A stretch of DNA of 64,000 nucleotides. It comes from Aurantimonas sp. Leaf443 (lineage in GTDB: Bacteria > Pseudomonadota > Alphaproteobacteria > Rhizobiales > Rhizobiaceae). Below, one piece after another: positions 24,804 to 33,491 of this stretch. Made by a program: the position numbers and the translations under genes. Position 1 is the stretch's first letter, and each line of letters opens with the position of its first letter. The notes below the pieces were generated by a model. That model was given only the letters and a program-made list of their open reading frames with translations, was not told the origin of the DNA and did not search any database. The DNA is taken from positions 569,977-633,976 of the forward strand of contig NZ_LMRD01000006.1 of assembly GCF_001425575.1 (NCBI RefSeq). Reading direction: 5' to 3'.

Positions 24804-25673
24804 TCAGCGCGACAGGCGCGCCAGCAGCGAGGACGTGTCCCAGCGCTTGCCGCCCATGGCCTCGATCTCGCCGTAGAACTGATCGACCAGCGCCGCGACG
24901 GGCAGGCTCGCGCCGTTGGAGCGGGCTTCCGCGAGGCAGATGCCGAGATCCTTGCGCATCCATTCCACCGCGAAGCCGAAGTCGTAGCGTCCCTCGATCA
25001 TCGTCTTGTGGCGGTTCTCCATCTGCCAGGAGCCGGCCGCGCCCTTGGAGATGACGCCGATCACGGTCTCGATGTCGAGCCCGGCCTTCTGCCCGAAATG
25101 CACCGCCTCGGCGAGGCCCTGGACGAGGCCCGCGATGCAGAGCTGGTTCATCATCTTGGCGAGCTGGCCGGATCCCGCCGGGCCCATCAGGCCGGCCATG
25201 CGGGCATAGGCCGAGAGGACCGGCTCCACGGCCGCGAAATCCTCCTGCGCGCCGCCGCACATCACCGTCAGCACGCCGTTCTCGGCGCCGGCCTGTCCGC
25301 CCGAGACGGGCGCGTCGACGAAGCGCAGGCCCGTCTCGCGCGCCGCCGCGTCGAGCTCCCGGGCAAGGAGCGCGGAGGCGGTGGTGTGATCGACGAGGAT
25401 CGCCCCGGCCTTCATCCCGGCGAACGCGCCGTCCTCGCCATAAAGGACCGAGCGCACGTCGTCGTCGTTGCCGACGCAGACGAAGACGATTTCGGCGCCC
25501 TCCGCCGCCTCGCGCGGCGTCGCGGCGGCGCGCCCGCCGAACGTGCCGGCCCATTTCTCCGCCTTGGCGCCGGTGCGATTGTAGACGGCGACCGCGTGGC
25601 CGCCCTTCTTCGCCAGATGCCCGGCCATGGGATAGCCCATCACGCCCAGCCCGATGAATGCGACCTTCGCCAT
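24804..25673 (-). CDS. 3-hydroxyisobutyrate dehydrogenase-like NAD(P)-dependent oxidoreductase
   Basis: A 289-residue beta-hydroxyacid dehydrogenase. The Rossmann start is VAFIGLGVMGYPMAGHLAKK; the substrate motif is FVDAPVSGGQAGAENGVLTV; the catalytic lysine is in GSGQLAKMMNQ; a cofactor motif NRTG suggests NADP. Family members reduce or oxidise 3-hydroxyisobutyrate, tartronate semialdehyde, glyoxylate or succinic semialdehyde. Neighbours do not decide between them. The gene appears monocistronic, with the toxin gene ending 57 bases upstream. Confidence 0.88.
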   Translation of the reverse strand: MAKVAFIGLGVMGYPMAGHLAKKGGHAVAVYNRTGAKAEKWAGTFGGRAAATPREAAEGAEIVFVCVGNDDDVRSVLYGEDGAFAGMKAGAILVDHTTASALLARELDAAARETGLRFVDAPVSGGQAGAENGVLTVMCGGAQEDFAAVEPVLSAYARMAGLMGPAGSGQLAKMMNQLCIAGLVQGLAEAVHFGQKAGLDIETVIGVISKGAAGSWQMENRHKTMIEGRYDFGFAVEWMRKDLGICLAEARSNGASLPVAALVDQFYGEIEAMGGKRWDTSSLLARLSR

Positions 25674-25730
25674 GATCCGTCCTCGCTCCGATTGGTCCCG
25701 TGTCGCAGTAGGCGAGGCGAGGAAGAGGCG

Positions 25731-26117
25731 TCAATCTCCCGCGTCGTCGCCGCGGCCATCGAGCGGGGCGAGGCGTGGCTCGAGCCAGCGGGCGAGGTCC
25801 TGTTCCGAGAGATCGCCGGCGGCAAGGTCCAGCCATGTCCGCAGGAGATCGTCGTCGCACGACCGAAGCGCTTTCCCGTTCGCTTCGAGGAAAACGAGCG
25901 CGGCTGCGAGCGACGTGCGTTTGTTGCCGTCGATGAAGGCATGGTTCCGGATGATGCCGAAGGCCAATGAGGCCGCGAGTTCGGACAAGGAGACCGCACG
26001 GCCTCCGTCGAGAAGGCGATTGCCGACGCGCGCGACGGCGGAAGCGAGGAGCCCCTCGTCGCGAAGGCCCGGCGCTCCGCCGAAATGCGCCAGCTGGTCG
26101 GCATGCAGGGCGAGCAC
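25731..26117 (-). CDS. doc: Doc/Fic-family toxin
   Basis: A Doc-type kinase of the Fic fold, which phosphorylates elongation factor EF-Tu and stops translation. The signature HAFIDGNKRTSL (from H59) is complete, and LRDEGLLASAVARVGN is the family's early helix. The only conventional start is GTG at 26117, giving 128 residues. However, the frame continues upstream as RLVPLDKWVVLALHADQLA, which matches the usual Doc beginning, up to an ATA codon at 26153 that overlaps the antitoxin stop. The protein may therefore start further upstream with an unusual codon. Its antitoxin is encoded immediately before it. Confidence 0.82.
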   Translation of the reverse strand: MLALHADQLAHFGGAPGLRDEGLLASAVARVGNRLLDGGRAVSLSELAASLAFGIIRNHAFIDGNKRTSLAAALVFLEANGKALRSCDDDLLRTWLDLAAGDLSEQDLARWLEPRLAPLDGRGDDAGD

Positions 26118-26149
26118 GACCCACTTGTCGAGAGGAACGAGCCGAGAGC

Positions 26150-26341
26150 CTATTTCGCCAGTTCCGAAAACACGGTCCGGCGGGCTTCGAAGATCCGCCT
26201 CGCCATGGCACGCGCCTCGTCGATGGCGAGTGTTCGCGGCGTGGCCCCGCTCATGTCCGGCCGCGGCGCGGCGTCCCTGTCGGCGTCCGCGGGGCGGCCT
26301 TCATGCGGCTCGTGCGAGAATGGCGTCCTGCTGCGATCCAT
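26150..26341 (-). CDS. Probable antitoxin of the Doc toxin
   Basis: A short frame directly upstream of doc in the same direction, its stop overlapping the upstream-extended doc frame. The C-terminal part (LAIDEARAMARRIFEARRTV then FSELAK) looks helical, as expected for the toxin-wrapping tail of Phd-like antitoxins. The N-terminal part is Arg/Pro-rich and its start is uncertain: ATG at 26341 gives 63 residues, ATG at 26254 only 34, ATG at 26374 gives 74. No clear DNA-binding fold can be recognised. The call rests mainly on position. Confidence 0.5.
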   Translation of the reverse strand: MDRSRTPFSHEPHEGRPADADRDAAPRPDMSGATPRTLAIDEARAMARRIFEARRTVFSELAK

Positions 26342-26408
26342 CGCCGGCGTCCGTTTTCGTCCCGAGCGCAGCATGGCGCGTCCGCGGGTAGCGGAGCAAG
26401 GCCCGCCT

Positions 26409-27215
26409 TCAACGCTTCAGATGCCGCGTCAGTCGTCGTTCGGCGAAGTCGGTGAGGTGGCGCAGCGCTTCCACGATCATGAGGTAGAGGACCGCCGCCC
26501 AGATATAGGTCTGGAAGTCGAAGGTGCGCGAATAGGCGCGGCGCGTCTCGCCGAGGAGGTCGTAGACGGTGATGATCGCCACGATCGCGGAGGCCTTCAC
26601 CATGAGGATGATCTCGTTGGCATAGGGCCGCAGCGCGACGATCATCGCCTGGGGCAGGATCACCTTCCGGAAGATCACCCCGCGCGACAGGCCGAGCGCC
26701 CGCCCGCCCTCCCATTGGCCGCGCGGCACGCTGGCGACCGCGCCGCGCAGGATCTCGGCCTGATAGGCCGCCGTGTTGAGCGAGAGGGAGAAGGCCGCGC
26801 AGTACCAGGCGTCGCGGAAGAACCACCAGAGGCCGATGCCCTCGAAGAAGCCGCGGAACTGCCCGAACCCGTAATAGACGAGGAAGATCTGGGCGATGAG
26901 CGGCGTGCCGCGGAAGAAGTAGACGAAGACGAAGGCGAGCCCGCGTGCCAGTGGGTTTCTGGCCGTGCGACCGAAGGCGATCGGCAGCGACAGGAGCGCG
27001 CCGAAGACGAAGGAGGTCAGGACGAGCGAGATCGTCGTGCCGAGGCCCTTCAGGTAGAGCGGGCCGTAACGGGCGATGAGCTCCGGGTTCCAGACCTCGA
27101 CGAGGTAGTAGACGAGGCCGATGCCGGCCAGCGCGATAAGGCCGAGCGCGACGAGGCCGGCAAGGCCGGGGCGGGGCTTCGGCGGCGCCAAGGGCGCGGC
27201 GATCGGAGCGCTCAT
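26409..27215 (-). CDS. Polar amino acid ABC transporter permease (HisM-type)
   Basis: A 268-residue inner-membrane permease with about five or six segments. The EAA coupling loop for the ATPase is visible around EGGRALGLSRGVIFRKVILP, and the family motif FFRGTPLIAQIFLVYYG precedes it. It overlaps the preceding permease gene by four bases. Together with that permease and the binding protein further upstream, it would import basic or other polar amino acids. No ATPase gene follows; the next gene belongs to the toxin-antitoxin pair. Confidence 0.92.
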   Translation of the reverse strand: MSAPIAAPLAPPKPRPGLAGLVALGLIALAGIGLVYYLVEVWNPELIARYGPLYLKGLGTTISLVLTSFVFGALLSLPIAFGRTARNPLARGLAFVFVYFFRGTPLIAQIFLVYYGFGQFRGFFEGIGLWWFFRDAWYCAAFSLSLNTAAYQAEILRGAVASVPRGQWEGGRALGLSRGVIFRKVILPQAMIVALRPYANEIILMVKASAIVAIITVYDLLGETRRAYSRTFDFQTYIWAAVLYLMIVEALRHLTDFAERRLTRHLKR

Positions 27216-27922
27216 CGGGCGAGCTCGCCGCGGTTCACCCGCCGGTCGATGCGGTCGATGACGAGCGAGGACAGCATGGTGAGCGCCAGATAGGCGACGA
27301 TGGCGACCCCGAAGAACAGGAACGGCTCGCGCGAGACGCGCGCGGCGATGCCGGCCTGGCGCAGCGTGTCGGCAAGGCCGATGGCGGAGACGAGCGCCGT
27401 GTCCTTCAGGAGGTTCATCCAGAGATTGCCGAGCCCCGGCAGGGCGATGCGCACGAGCTGCGGCAGGACGACGAGGAGCATGATGCGCGAGGGGCGCAGG
27501 CCGAGCGCACGGGCGCCCTCCGTCTGGCCGACGGGGATGGCGCGGAAGGCCGAGAGAAGCACCTCGCTGGCGAAGGCCGCGAAGACGAGGCCGAGCGCCA
27601 GCATGCCCGAGACGAAGCTCGACAGGGCGATCTCGGGCAGGCCCGTCGCGCTGGTCAGCGTGCGCAGGGCGTTGTTCAGGCCGAAATAGACCAGGAAAAG
27701 CGTGAGGAGTTCGGGCAGGCCCCGGAACACGGTGGTGAAGATCTGCGCGGCGAGATTGAGCGCCTTGTCCTGCGACTGCTTGGCCAGCGCCAGCAGGAAG
27801 CCGCCGGCGAGGCCGAGCGGCAGCGTCGCCAGCGCCAGCGAGGCGGTGACGAGGATGCCGAGACAGATCTCGTCGGCCCAGCCGGTCGGCCCGAAGGAGA
27901 GGAGCGTGAGATAGGTGTCCAT
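27212..27922 (-). CDS. Polar amino acid ABC transporter permease (HisQ-type)
   Basis: A 236-residue permease. The amino-acid permease motif TTVFRGLPELLTLFLVYFGL and the EAA loop TEGARALGLRPSRIMLLVVL are clear. The ATG at 27922 starts MDTYLTLLSFGPTGWADEI, typical for HisQ-like proteins; a TTG at 27934 is less likely. It is separated from the binding-protein gene by 84 bases that contain a strong hairpin, and its stop overlaps the next permease start, so the permeases are coupled to each other but not to the binding protein. Confidence 0.92.
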   Translation of the reverse strand: MDTYLTLLSFGPTGWADEICLGILVTASLALATLPLGLAGGFLLALAKQSQDKALNLAAQIFTTVFRGLPELLTLFLVYFGLNNALRTLTSATGLPEIALSSFVSGMLALGLVFAAFASEVLLSAFRAIPVGQTEGARALGLRPSRIMLLVVLPQLVRIALPGLGNLWMNLLKDTALVSAIGLADTLRQAGIAARVSREPFLFFGVAIVAYLALTMLSSLVIDRIDRRVNRGELAR

Positions 27923-27962
27923 CGACTCGCGCAATGCGGCATCACCCCAGCGGGTGTCGGAA

Positions 27963-27992
27963 CGGCGGAGCGCTGCCGGCTTCGCTCCGCCG
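27963..27992 (-). other. Intercistronic hairpin between binding-protein and permease genes
   Basis: CGGCGGAGCG (27963-27972) pairs with CGCTCCGCCG (27983-27992), loop ten bases. Hairpins at this position often protect the binding-protein message from 3' decay and reduce read-through into permeases, giving an excess of binding protein; that role is inferred. Confidence 0.55.
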
Positions 27993-28006
27993 TCCGTGCA
28001 GGCGGC

Positions 28007-28804
28007 TTACTGGCCGTAGACGTCGAAGTCGAAATACTGGTCCTGGATCTTCTTGTAGGTGCCGTTCTCGCGGATGGCGACGATCGCCGCGTCGAACAGG
28101 CCCTTCAGCTTGTCCTCGCCCTTGCGAAGGCCGACGCCGACGCCCTTGCCGTAGATCGCGGGGTCGGCGGCCAGCGTGCCGAGCACCTTGCAGCAGGCCC
28201 CTTCGGGGGACTTCAGCCATTCGGTGAGCACGACCACGTCGTCCATCACCGCATCGACGCGGCCGTTGACGATGTCGAGCTTGTATTCCTCGGCGGTCGG
28301 ATAGAGGCGCACGTCGGCGTCCGGGAAATAGGCCTCTGCGGCCTGCGCGTGCGTGGTCGAGGTCTGGGCGCCGATCGCCTTGCCGTCGAGCGCCTCGGGC
28401 GTGGCGGCGGTGATGGGCGAGTCCTTGGGCACGGCGATGGCCGGCGGGGTCTGGTAATATTTGTTGGAGAAGGCGATCTGCGCCTCGCGCTCGGGCGTGA
28501 TCGACATGGAGGCCAGGATGGCGTCGAAATTGCCGTTCTGCAGCGCCGGGATGATGCCGTCCCAATCCTGCGTCACGAAGGTGCAGGTCACCTTCATCTG
28601 CTCGCAGAGCGCCTTGGCGATGTCGATGTCGAAGCCCTTCAGCTCGCCGCCGGCATCGAGATAGTTGAACGGGGGGTAGGCGCCTTCGGTGCCGATCCGG
28701 ATCGTCGACCAGTCCTTGTCGGCATCGCTGCTCTGGGCGGCGGCCGTGCCCGACAGGAGAGCAGCGAAGGACGCTGCGAGGACGACTGACTTCAGAAACT
28801 GCAT
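28007..28804 (-). CDS. Periplasmic amino acid-binding protein of an ABC transporter
   Basis: A 265-residue secreted receptor. The signal peptide is about 1-23 (LLSGTAAAQS). The mature part has the family-3 pattern IRIGTEGAYPPFNYLDAGGE, GFDIDIAKALCEQMKV, and LASMSITPEREAQIAFSNKY with the ligand-contact Arg in TPERE. This is the lysine/arginine/ornithine/histidine-binding type, although the exact ligand cannot be told. It is the first gene of the transporter and is followed by a hairpin and two permeases. Confidence 0.92.
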   Translation of the reverse strand: MQFLKSVVLAASFAALLSGTAAAQSSDADKDWSTIRIGTEGAYPPFNYLDAGGELKGFDIDIAKALCEQMKVTCTFVTQDWDGIIPALQNGNFDAILASMSITPEREAQIAFSNKYYQTPPAIAVPKDSPITAATPEALDGKAIGAQTSTTHAQAAEAYFPDADVRLYPTAEEYKLDIVNGRVDAVMDDVVVLTEWLKSPEGACCKVLGTLAADPAIYGKGVGVGLRKGEDKLKGLFDAAIVAIRENGTYKKIQDQYFDFDVYGQ

Positions 28805-28927
28805 GAGAACCTCTTGGATGGCACGACGACTCCGTCATGGCGCCGATCTATGCATGCCTATTGTAAAGGCGATGCTGCCACCGTTTCGGCGGCGAATGCA
28901 ATTGGCATCTTGCGGAACGCACGTGAT

Positions 28928-29536
28928 TTATGAAGGGGCCAGATGAGCCTCGCAAAGGGCGAGGTCGTCCGGCGTGTTGACGTTGAAGAACGGATCGCCG
29001 CCGGGCGCATCGGGGGCCTCGCCGATGTCGACGGCCTCGAATGTCGCCTCGTCCAGAAAGGCCATGAGCGCCAGCGGCCGCGCCGCGTCGAGCCAGGCCG
29101 AGAGGCGCGGGCGCAACGAGAGCGGCCAGAGCGAGACGGCCGGCTGCGGCCTTGCCCGGAACCGGACGATCGCAGGGCGGGACCCGGAACAGGCGAGCCG
29201 GGCGGCGAGGTCCTTCGGCAGGAAGGGCGTGTCGCCGGGCACGACGAGAAGCTGCGCGGGCCCGCCCGCCCGTTCTTCCAGCGCCATGAGCCCCGCCTCG
29301 ATGCCGGCGAGCGGGCCGAGGAAACCGTCCCGCCGGTCGGGCACGCAGGGCAGGCCGAGAAACGCATAGGCCTCGGCGTCCGACGTGTTGAGGAACAGCG
29401 GCGCCACGCTGCCGGAGAGCGCGTCGGCGACATGGGCGACGAGCGGTCTTCCGGCGAGACGGCGCAGGGGTTTGGGATGGCCGGCGCCCATGCGCGTGCC
29501 CCGCCCGCCGGCCAGGATGAGCCCGGCCGGCCTCAC
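28928..29536 (-). CDS. mobA: Molybdenum cofactor guanylyltransferase
   Basis: A 202-residue nucleotidyltransferase that adds GMP to molybdopterin-Mo to form the guanine dinucleotide cofactor. The P-loop-like start is GLILAGGRGTRMGAGHPKPL; GPLAGIEAGLMALEE, VVPGDTPFLP and the late NVNTPDDLALCE are family motifs. The lysine position in the first motif is preceded by HP rather than the usual GDK, a small deviation. The start is a GTG at 29536, overlapping the MFS gene stop (GTGA), which indicates coupling with that exporter. moaA lies 2.8 kb upstream on the same strand. Confidence 0.88.
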   Translation of the reverse strand: MRPAGLILAGGRGTRMGAGHPKPLRRLAGRPLVAHVADALSGSVAPLFLNTSDAEAYAFLGLPCVPDRRDGFLGPLAGIEAGLMALEERAGGPAQLLVVPGDTPFLPKDLAARLACSGSRPAIVRFRARPQPAVSLWPLSLRPRLSAWLDAARPLALMAFLDEATFEAVDIGEAPDAPGGDPFFNVNTPDDLALCEAHLAPS

Positions 29537-30789
29537 GCGGCGCGCCGTCCCGACCTCGCGGCGAGCGAGGAGGCAAGGCCCGGCAGCGCGAAGCCCAGCA
29601 TGACGAGCGTGAGGCCGAGCATGCCGGACGAACCGGTCGCGACATGGGCGGCGAGGATCGAGGCGACGGCGCCGAGGCCGATCTGCAGGGCGCCGAGCAG
29701 GCCGGCCGCCGCGCCCGCCGCGTCCGGCCGGATGCTGACGCCGCCGGCCGTCGCGGACGGCAGCGCCATGCCGTTGCCGAGGCCCACGAGAAGCATGGGC
29801 GCGAAGAGCGCGGCCGGCACGAGGAACCCGAGCAGGGCCGCCGCGACGCTGATCGAGACGCCGACGATGTTGATCGACGAGCCGATCACCATCATGCGCT
29901 TCACGCCGACGCGTTCGGAGAAACGCCCGGTGATGAAGTTGCCGATCATGTAGCCGAGCGCGCAGAGCGTGAACCAGAGCCCGTAGCCGGCGGGCGTCAT
30001 GCCCAGGACATGGACCGCCACGAAAGGCGCGCCGCCGAGAAAGGCGAAGAAGACGCCGGAGGTGAAGGAGGAGGAGCCGGAATAGGCCCAGAGCTGGCGG
30101 TCGCCGAGCAGCGCGCGGTAGCTCGCCATCTGCGCCAGCACCGGGCGGCCGCGGTCGCGGTTGGTCTCCGAGAGGTCGAAGACGAGAAGCGCGAGCGTCA
30201 TGACGCCGAGGGCGCCGAGCAGCCAGAACACGCTGCGCCAGCCGAAGGCGGCATCCATCATGCCGCCGATCGCCGGCCCGACCATCGGCGCGACGGCAAG
30301 GCCCATCGTCACGTAGCCGATCATGCTGGCGGCGCGCCGCCGGTCGTAGACGTCGCGCACGATCGCCCGCGACAGGCCGATGCCCGTGGCGCTCGCCGCC
30401 TGGACGATGCGCCCGAGGAGGAAGAGATGCACGCTCGGCGCCAGGAGGCACAGGGCGGTTCCGGCGAGAAACAGCACCATGCCGCCGATGATGACGGGAC
30501 GGCGGCCGAACTTGTCGGAGAGCGGGCCGGCCACCAGCTGGATCACGGCCGTCGCCACGAGGTAGAGCGACAGGCCGAGCCCGATCGTCGCCCCGTCGGC
30601 CTGAAGGTCGCGGGCGATCGAGGTCATCGAGGGCAGGAAGATGTTGATCGCGAGGGGCGAGAGAGCGGAGGCGATCATCAAGGTGGCGAGCGCCGGCCGG
30701 CGCACGAAGGACGTATCGTCGCGACCCTCCTGGCGCTCGTCCGCGTCGGAGACGTTCATCGTCCCCTTGCCGCTCTGCAGATCGTCCAT
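29533..30789 (-). CDS. MFS drug exporter, Bcr/CflA type
   Basis: A 418-residue twelve-segment transporter. The family motif between segments 2 and 3 is GPLSDKFGRRPVIIGG, the segment-4 motif is RIVQAASATGIGLSRAIVRD, and INIFLPSMTSIARDL marks the first loop as in Bcr/CflA proteins (bicyclomycin, chloramphenicol and other exports). ATG at 30789 is used; a GTG at 30795 is possible. It is 14 bases downstream of the EamA gene and overlaps mobA by four bases, so the three form one transcription unit. The substrate is unknown. Confidence 0.9.
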   Translation of the reverse strand: MDDLQSGKGTMNVSDADERQEGRDDTSFVRRPALATLMIASALSPLAINIFLPSMTSIARDLQADGATIGLGLSLYLVATAVIQLVAGPLSDKFGRRPVIIGGMVLFLAGTALCLLAPSVHLFLLGRIVQAASATGIGLSRAIVRDVYDRRRAASMIGYVTMGLAVAPMVGPAIGGMMDAAFGWRSVFWLLGALGVMTLALLVFDLSETNRDRGRPVLAQMASYRALLGDRQLWAYSGSSSFTSGVFFAFLGGAPFVAVHVLGMTPAGYGLWFTLCALGYMIGNFITGRFSERVGVKRMMVIGSSINIVGVSISVAAALLGFLVPAALFAPMLLVGLGNGMALPSATAGGVSIRPDAAGAAAGLLGALQIGLGAVASILAAHVATGSSGMLGLTLVMLGFALPGLASSLAARSGRRAA

Positions 30790-30803
30790 GGCCACCGTCC
30801 GAT

Positions 30804-31733
30804 TCAGCTGGGCACGCTCGTCGCCGAACGCACGGCCTGGACCTGGCCGACGCGGCGTTCGCGCGCGAACGTGTAGATGCCGCTTCCCACGACGATCGCC
30901 GCGCCGACAAGCGTCAGCGCCGAGGGAAACTCGCCGAAGACGAGAGCGCCGAGGATCAGGGCGTAGAGAAGCATGAAATAGCGGAAGGGCGCGACGAAAC
31001 CCGCGTCGCCGATCCGCATGGCGCCGACGATCAGCACGTAGCCGCAGGCGACGCCGATGGCGGCGAAGGCGAGGATGCCGAGCGTGTGAAGCTCCAGCGG
31101 CACCCAGCTGCCCGAGGCGAGCGACCAGCCGAAGCCGATCGCCATGTTCGCCGCCGCCGTCATGGTGGCGATGAGAAGGGTCGGGATCGTCTGGTCGATG
31201 CCGCGCGTGGTGAGGTCGCGCACCGCGCAGGCGACGACGGCCAGAAGCACGAGCGTCGAGGCGAAGGTGAATCCTTGCGCGTCGGGGCGAACGATCAGGA
31301 GGACGCCGATGAAGCCGACGGCCGTCGCCGTCCAGCGCCGCCAGCCCACGGCCTCGCCGAGAAAGATCGCCGCCCCGACGGTGACGACGAGCGGCAGGGC
31401 CTGGAAGATGGCCGTGGCGTTGGCGATGGGCAGGAGGCCGAGCGCGGTGACATAGGTGATGCTCGCCATCACGTCCGCGCCGGTGCGCAGCGCCACGCGC
31501 TTGTCCAGCATGCGCCCGGGCGCGCGCAGCGAGCCGCGCCAGGCGGCGAGGGGCAACAGGATGAGCGTCGCCATCAGGCCGCGCACGCCCATGATCTGGG
31601 AGGTCGGCAGGTCCGCCGAGGCGATCTTCACGCAGACGTCGTTGACGATGAAGCCCGCCATCGAGGCGAGCATCAGGATCGCGGCCTTGGCGTTGGAGGT
31701 GGCGACGGGGGGACGGGCGGGCAAGGCAAGCAC
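30804..31733 (-). CDS. EamA-family (DMT) transporter
   Basis: A 309-residue protein with ten predicted membrane segments in two EamA repeats. The first repeat includes GFIVNDVCVKIASADLPTSQ; the second includes the GEFPSALTLVGAAIVVGSGI ending typical of the drug/metabolite transporter superfamily. Export of amino acids or other small metabolites is usual. The GTG at 31733 is the likely start. It heads an apparent operon with the MFS exporter and mobA. Confidence 0.88.
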   Translation of the reverse strand: MLALPARPPVATSNAKAAILMLASMAGFIVNDVCVKIASADLPTSQIMGVRGLMATLILLPLAAWRGSLRAPGRMLDKRVALRTGADVMASITYVTALGLLPIANATAIFQALPLVVTVGAAIFLGEAVGWRRWTATAVGFIGVLLIVRPDAQGFTFASTLVLLAVVACAVRDLTTRGIDQTIPTLLIATMTAAANMAIGFGWSLASGSWVPLELHTLGILAFAAIGVACGYVLIVGAMRIGDAGFVAPFRYFMLLYALILGALVFGEFPSALTLVGAAIVVGSGIYTFARERRVGQVQAVRSATSVPS

Positions 31734-31854
31734 TCGGACATGGATGATAGTAGGCCTGCCTTACGGTTCCAGGCCCGGGAAAGCGAGCGCCAAGCGCAGC
31801 GGGATCAGGAAAAGTCCATCGGCCCGGCCGTCATAGCCCAATGCCGGCGCGGTG

Positions 31855-32328
31855 TCAGTCGATCGGGCGGGCGCGAAGCGTCAGGGTCACGGGTCCGACG
31901 AGCGGATCGTAGACGCGGCGCGCGCTCGGCGGGTAACGGAAGGTGACGGAGTGGATGAGCCGGTCGCGGAACAGGTAGCGCTCGTAGAAGATCTTGCCGT
32001 CGCGATAGCCGGAGACCACGGCCCAGCTGTCGCCGGAACGCCGGTAGGTCACGTCGTCGTCCGCGGCCCGTGCGGCGACGAGCGAGCGCGGCGTCTCTCC
32101 GCCGGCATTGGGGCGGGCGTAGATATAGAGCTCGCCGCCGTCCGGCGCCGCCCAGCCCAGCCCGTCCTCCTCTTCGGGCGCGGGCAGGCGCTCCGGGAAG
32201 ACCTCGGCCGGAAAGCTCGCCTGCGTCCCGTAGCGGGCGTTGCGGTAGGTGAACGTGTCGGCGCTCGCGGCGCCGACGAGAAGCGACGCGCCGGCGACGA
32301 GCGCCAGAAGGAGGGGGCGCGGCGTCAC
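31855..32328 (-). CDS. Secreted hypothetical protein
   Basis: A 157-residue protein with a clear signal peptide (about 1-23, VGAASADTF). The mature domain is rich in beta-strand-like segments (FTYRNARYGTQASFPAEVFP; GDSWAVVSGYRDGKIFYERY) and should be periplasmic. I do not recognise a named family. It starts four bases after the moaA stop and is therefore almost certainly cotranscribed with moaA, though nothing in the sequence links it to cofactor synthesis. Confidence 0.7.
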   Translation of the reverse strand: MTPRPLLLALVAGASLLVGAASADTFTYRNARYGTQASFPAEVFPERLPAPEEEDGLGWAAPDGGELYIYARPNAGGETPRSLVAARAADDDVTYRRSGDSWAVVSGYRDGKIFYERYLFRDRLIHSVTFRYPPSARRVYDPLVGPVTLTLRARPID

Positions 32329-32332
32329 GCGA

Positions 32333-33376
32333 TCAGCCTCCCGTGACGCTCATGTGGCGCGAGACGGACGGGCGCGACGTCGTGCGGTCGATGACGAAGT
32401 CGTGGCCCTTGGGCTTGCGGCCGATGGCCTCGTCGATGGCCCGCGACAGGAGTTCGTCGCCCTCGGAGGCGCGCAGCGGCGTGCGAAGGTCGGCGGCGTC
32501 CTCCTGCCCGAGGCACATGTAGAGCGTGCCCGTGCAGGTGACGCGCACGCGGTTGCAGCTCTCGCAGAAATTGTGCGTCATCGGCGTGATGAAGCCGAGC
32601 CGCCCGCCGGTCTCGGCCACCTCGACATAGCGCGCCGGACCGCCCGTGCGGTAGCCGATCTCGCTCAGCGTGTAGCGCTCGGCCAGACTGCGCCGCACGG
32701 CCGACAGCGGCAGGTAGCGGTCGGTCCGGTCCTCGTCGATCTCGCCCATCGGCATGGTCTCGATCAGCGTGAGGTCCATGCCCTCGCCATGGGCCCATTC
32801 GATCATGGAGGGAATCTCGTCCTCGTTGAAATCCTTGAGGGCGACGGCGTTGAGCTTCACCTTGATGCCGGCGGCCTGCGCGGCGCGGATGCCGGCAAGC
32901 ACGCGGTCGAGCTCGCCCCAGCGGGTGATCGACTTGAACTTGGCGGGATCGAGCGTGTCGAGCGAGACGTTCAGGCGCTTCACGCCGCAATCGGCGAGTT
33001 CGCCGGCGAAGCGCGAGAGCTGCGAGCCGTTGGTCGTCAGCGTCAGCTCGTCCAGCGTGCCGGCCACGAGATGGCGCGACAGGCCGCGCACCAGATGCAT
33101 GACGTTCTTGCGCACCAGCGGCTCGCCGCCGGTCAGGCGCAGGCGCCGCACGCCCTTGTCGACGAAGGCGCTGCACAGGCGGTCGAGTTCTTCCAGCGTC
33201 AGGAGATCGCGCTTGGGCAGGAACGTCATGTCCTCGGCCATGCAGTAGACGCAGCGAAAGTCGCAGCGGTCCGTGACCGAGACGCGCAGATAGGTGATGG
33301 CGCGCCCGAACGGGTCGATCATCTCCGGCGTGGACGGGAAGAGACGGGCGGACTTGATGTCTTGCGAAAGGTCCAT
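32333..33376 (-). CDS. moaA: GTP 3',8-cyclase MoaA (molybdenum cofactor biosynthesis)
   Basis: A 347-residue radical SAM enzyme for the first step of molybdopterin synthesis. The N-terminal cluster cysteines are C38, C42 and C45 (CDFRCVYC); the C-terminal cluster is in [23 protein letters not shown] binding is marked by LTGGEPLVR; the protein ends with the Gly-Gly needed for activity. It works with MoaC, not encoded here. The next gene on the strand begins four bases downstream. The divergent DUF971 gene starts 115 bases away. I found no molybdenum-cofactor riboswitch in that interval. Confidence 0.96.
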   Translation of the reverse strand: MDLSQDIKSARLFPSTPEMIDPFGRAITYLRVSVTDRCDFRCVYCMAEDMTFLPKRDLLTLEELDRLCSAFVDKGVRRLRLTGGEPLVRKNVMHLVRGLSRHLVAGTLDELTLTTNGSQLSRFAGELADCGVKRLNVSLDTLDPAKFKSITRWGELDRVLAGIRAAQAAGIKVKLNAVALKDFNEDEIPSMIEWAHGEGMDLTLIETMPMGEIDEDRTDRYLPLSAVRRSLAERYTLSEIGYRTGGPARYVEVAETGGRLGFITPMTHNFCESCNRVRVTCTGTLYMCLGQEDAADLRTPLRASEGDELLSRAIDEAIGRKPKGHDFVIDRTTSRPSVSRHMSVTGG

Positions 33377-33491
33377 GACAATCCGCTCCGTGGAGCGGTC
33401 TCCTCCTGTCTGCTTGGACAGGGAATGTGGAAGCGGCAGGGGGGTAGGTCAAGCGCCTGCCGCCCATCAAGCCATTGGACGAAGGAATGAA

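Noticed and set aside
33377-33491. Molybdenum-cofactor riboswitch in front of moaA
   Set aside because: The interval is only 115 bases and shared with a divergent gene; no matching conserved stems were seen.
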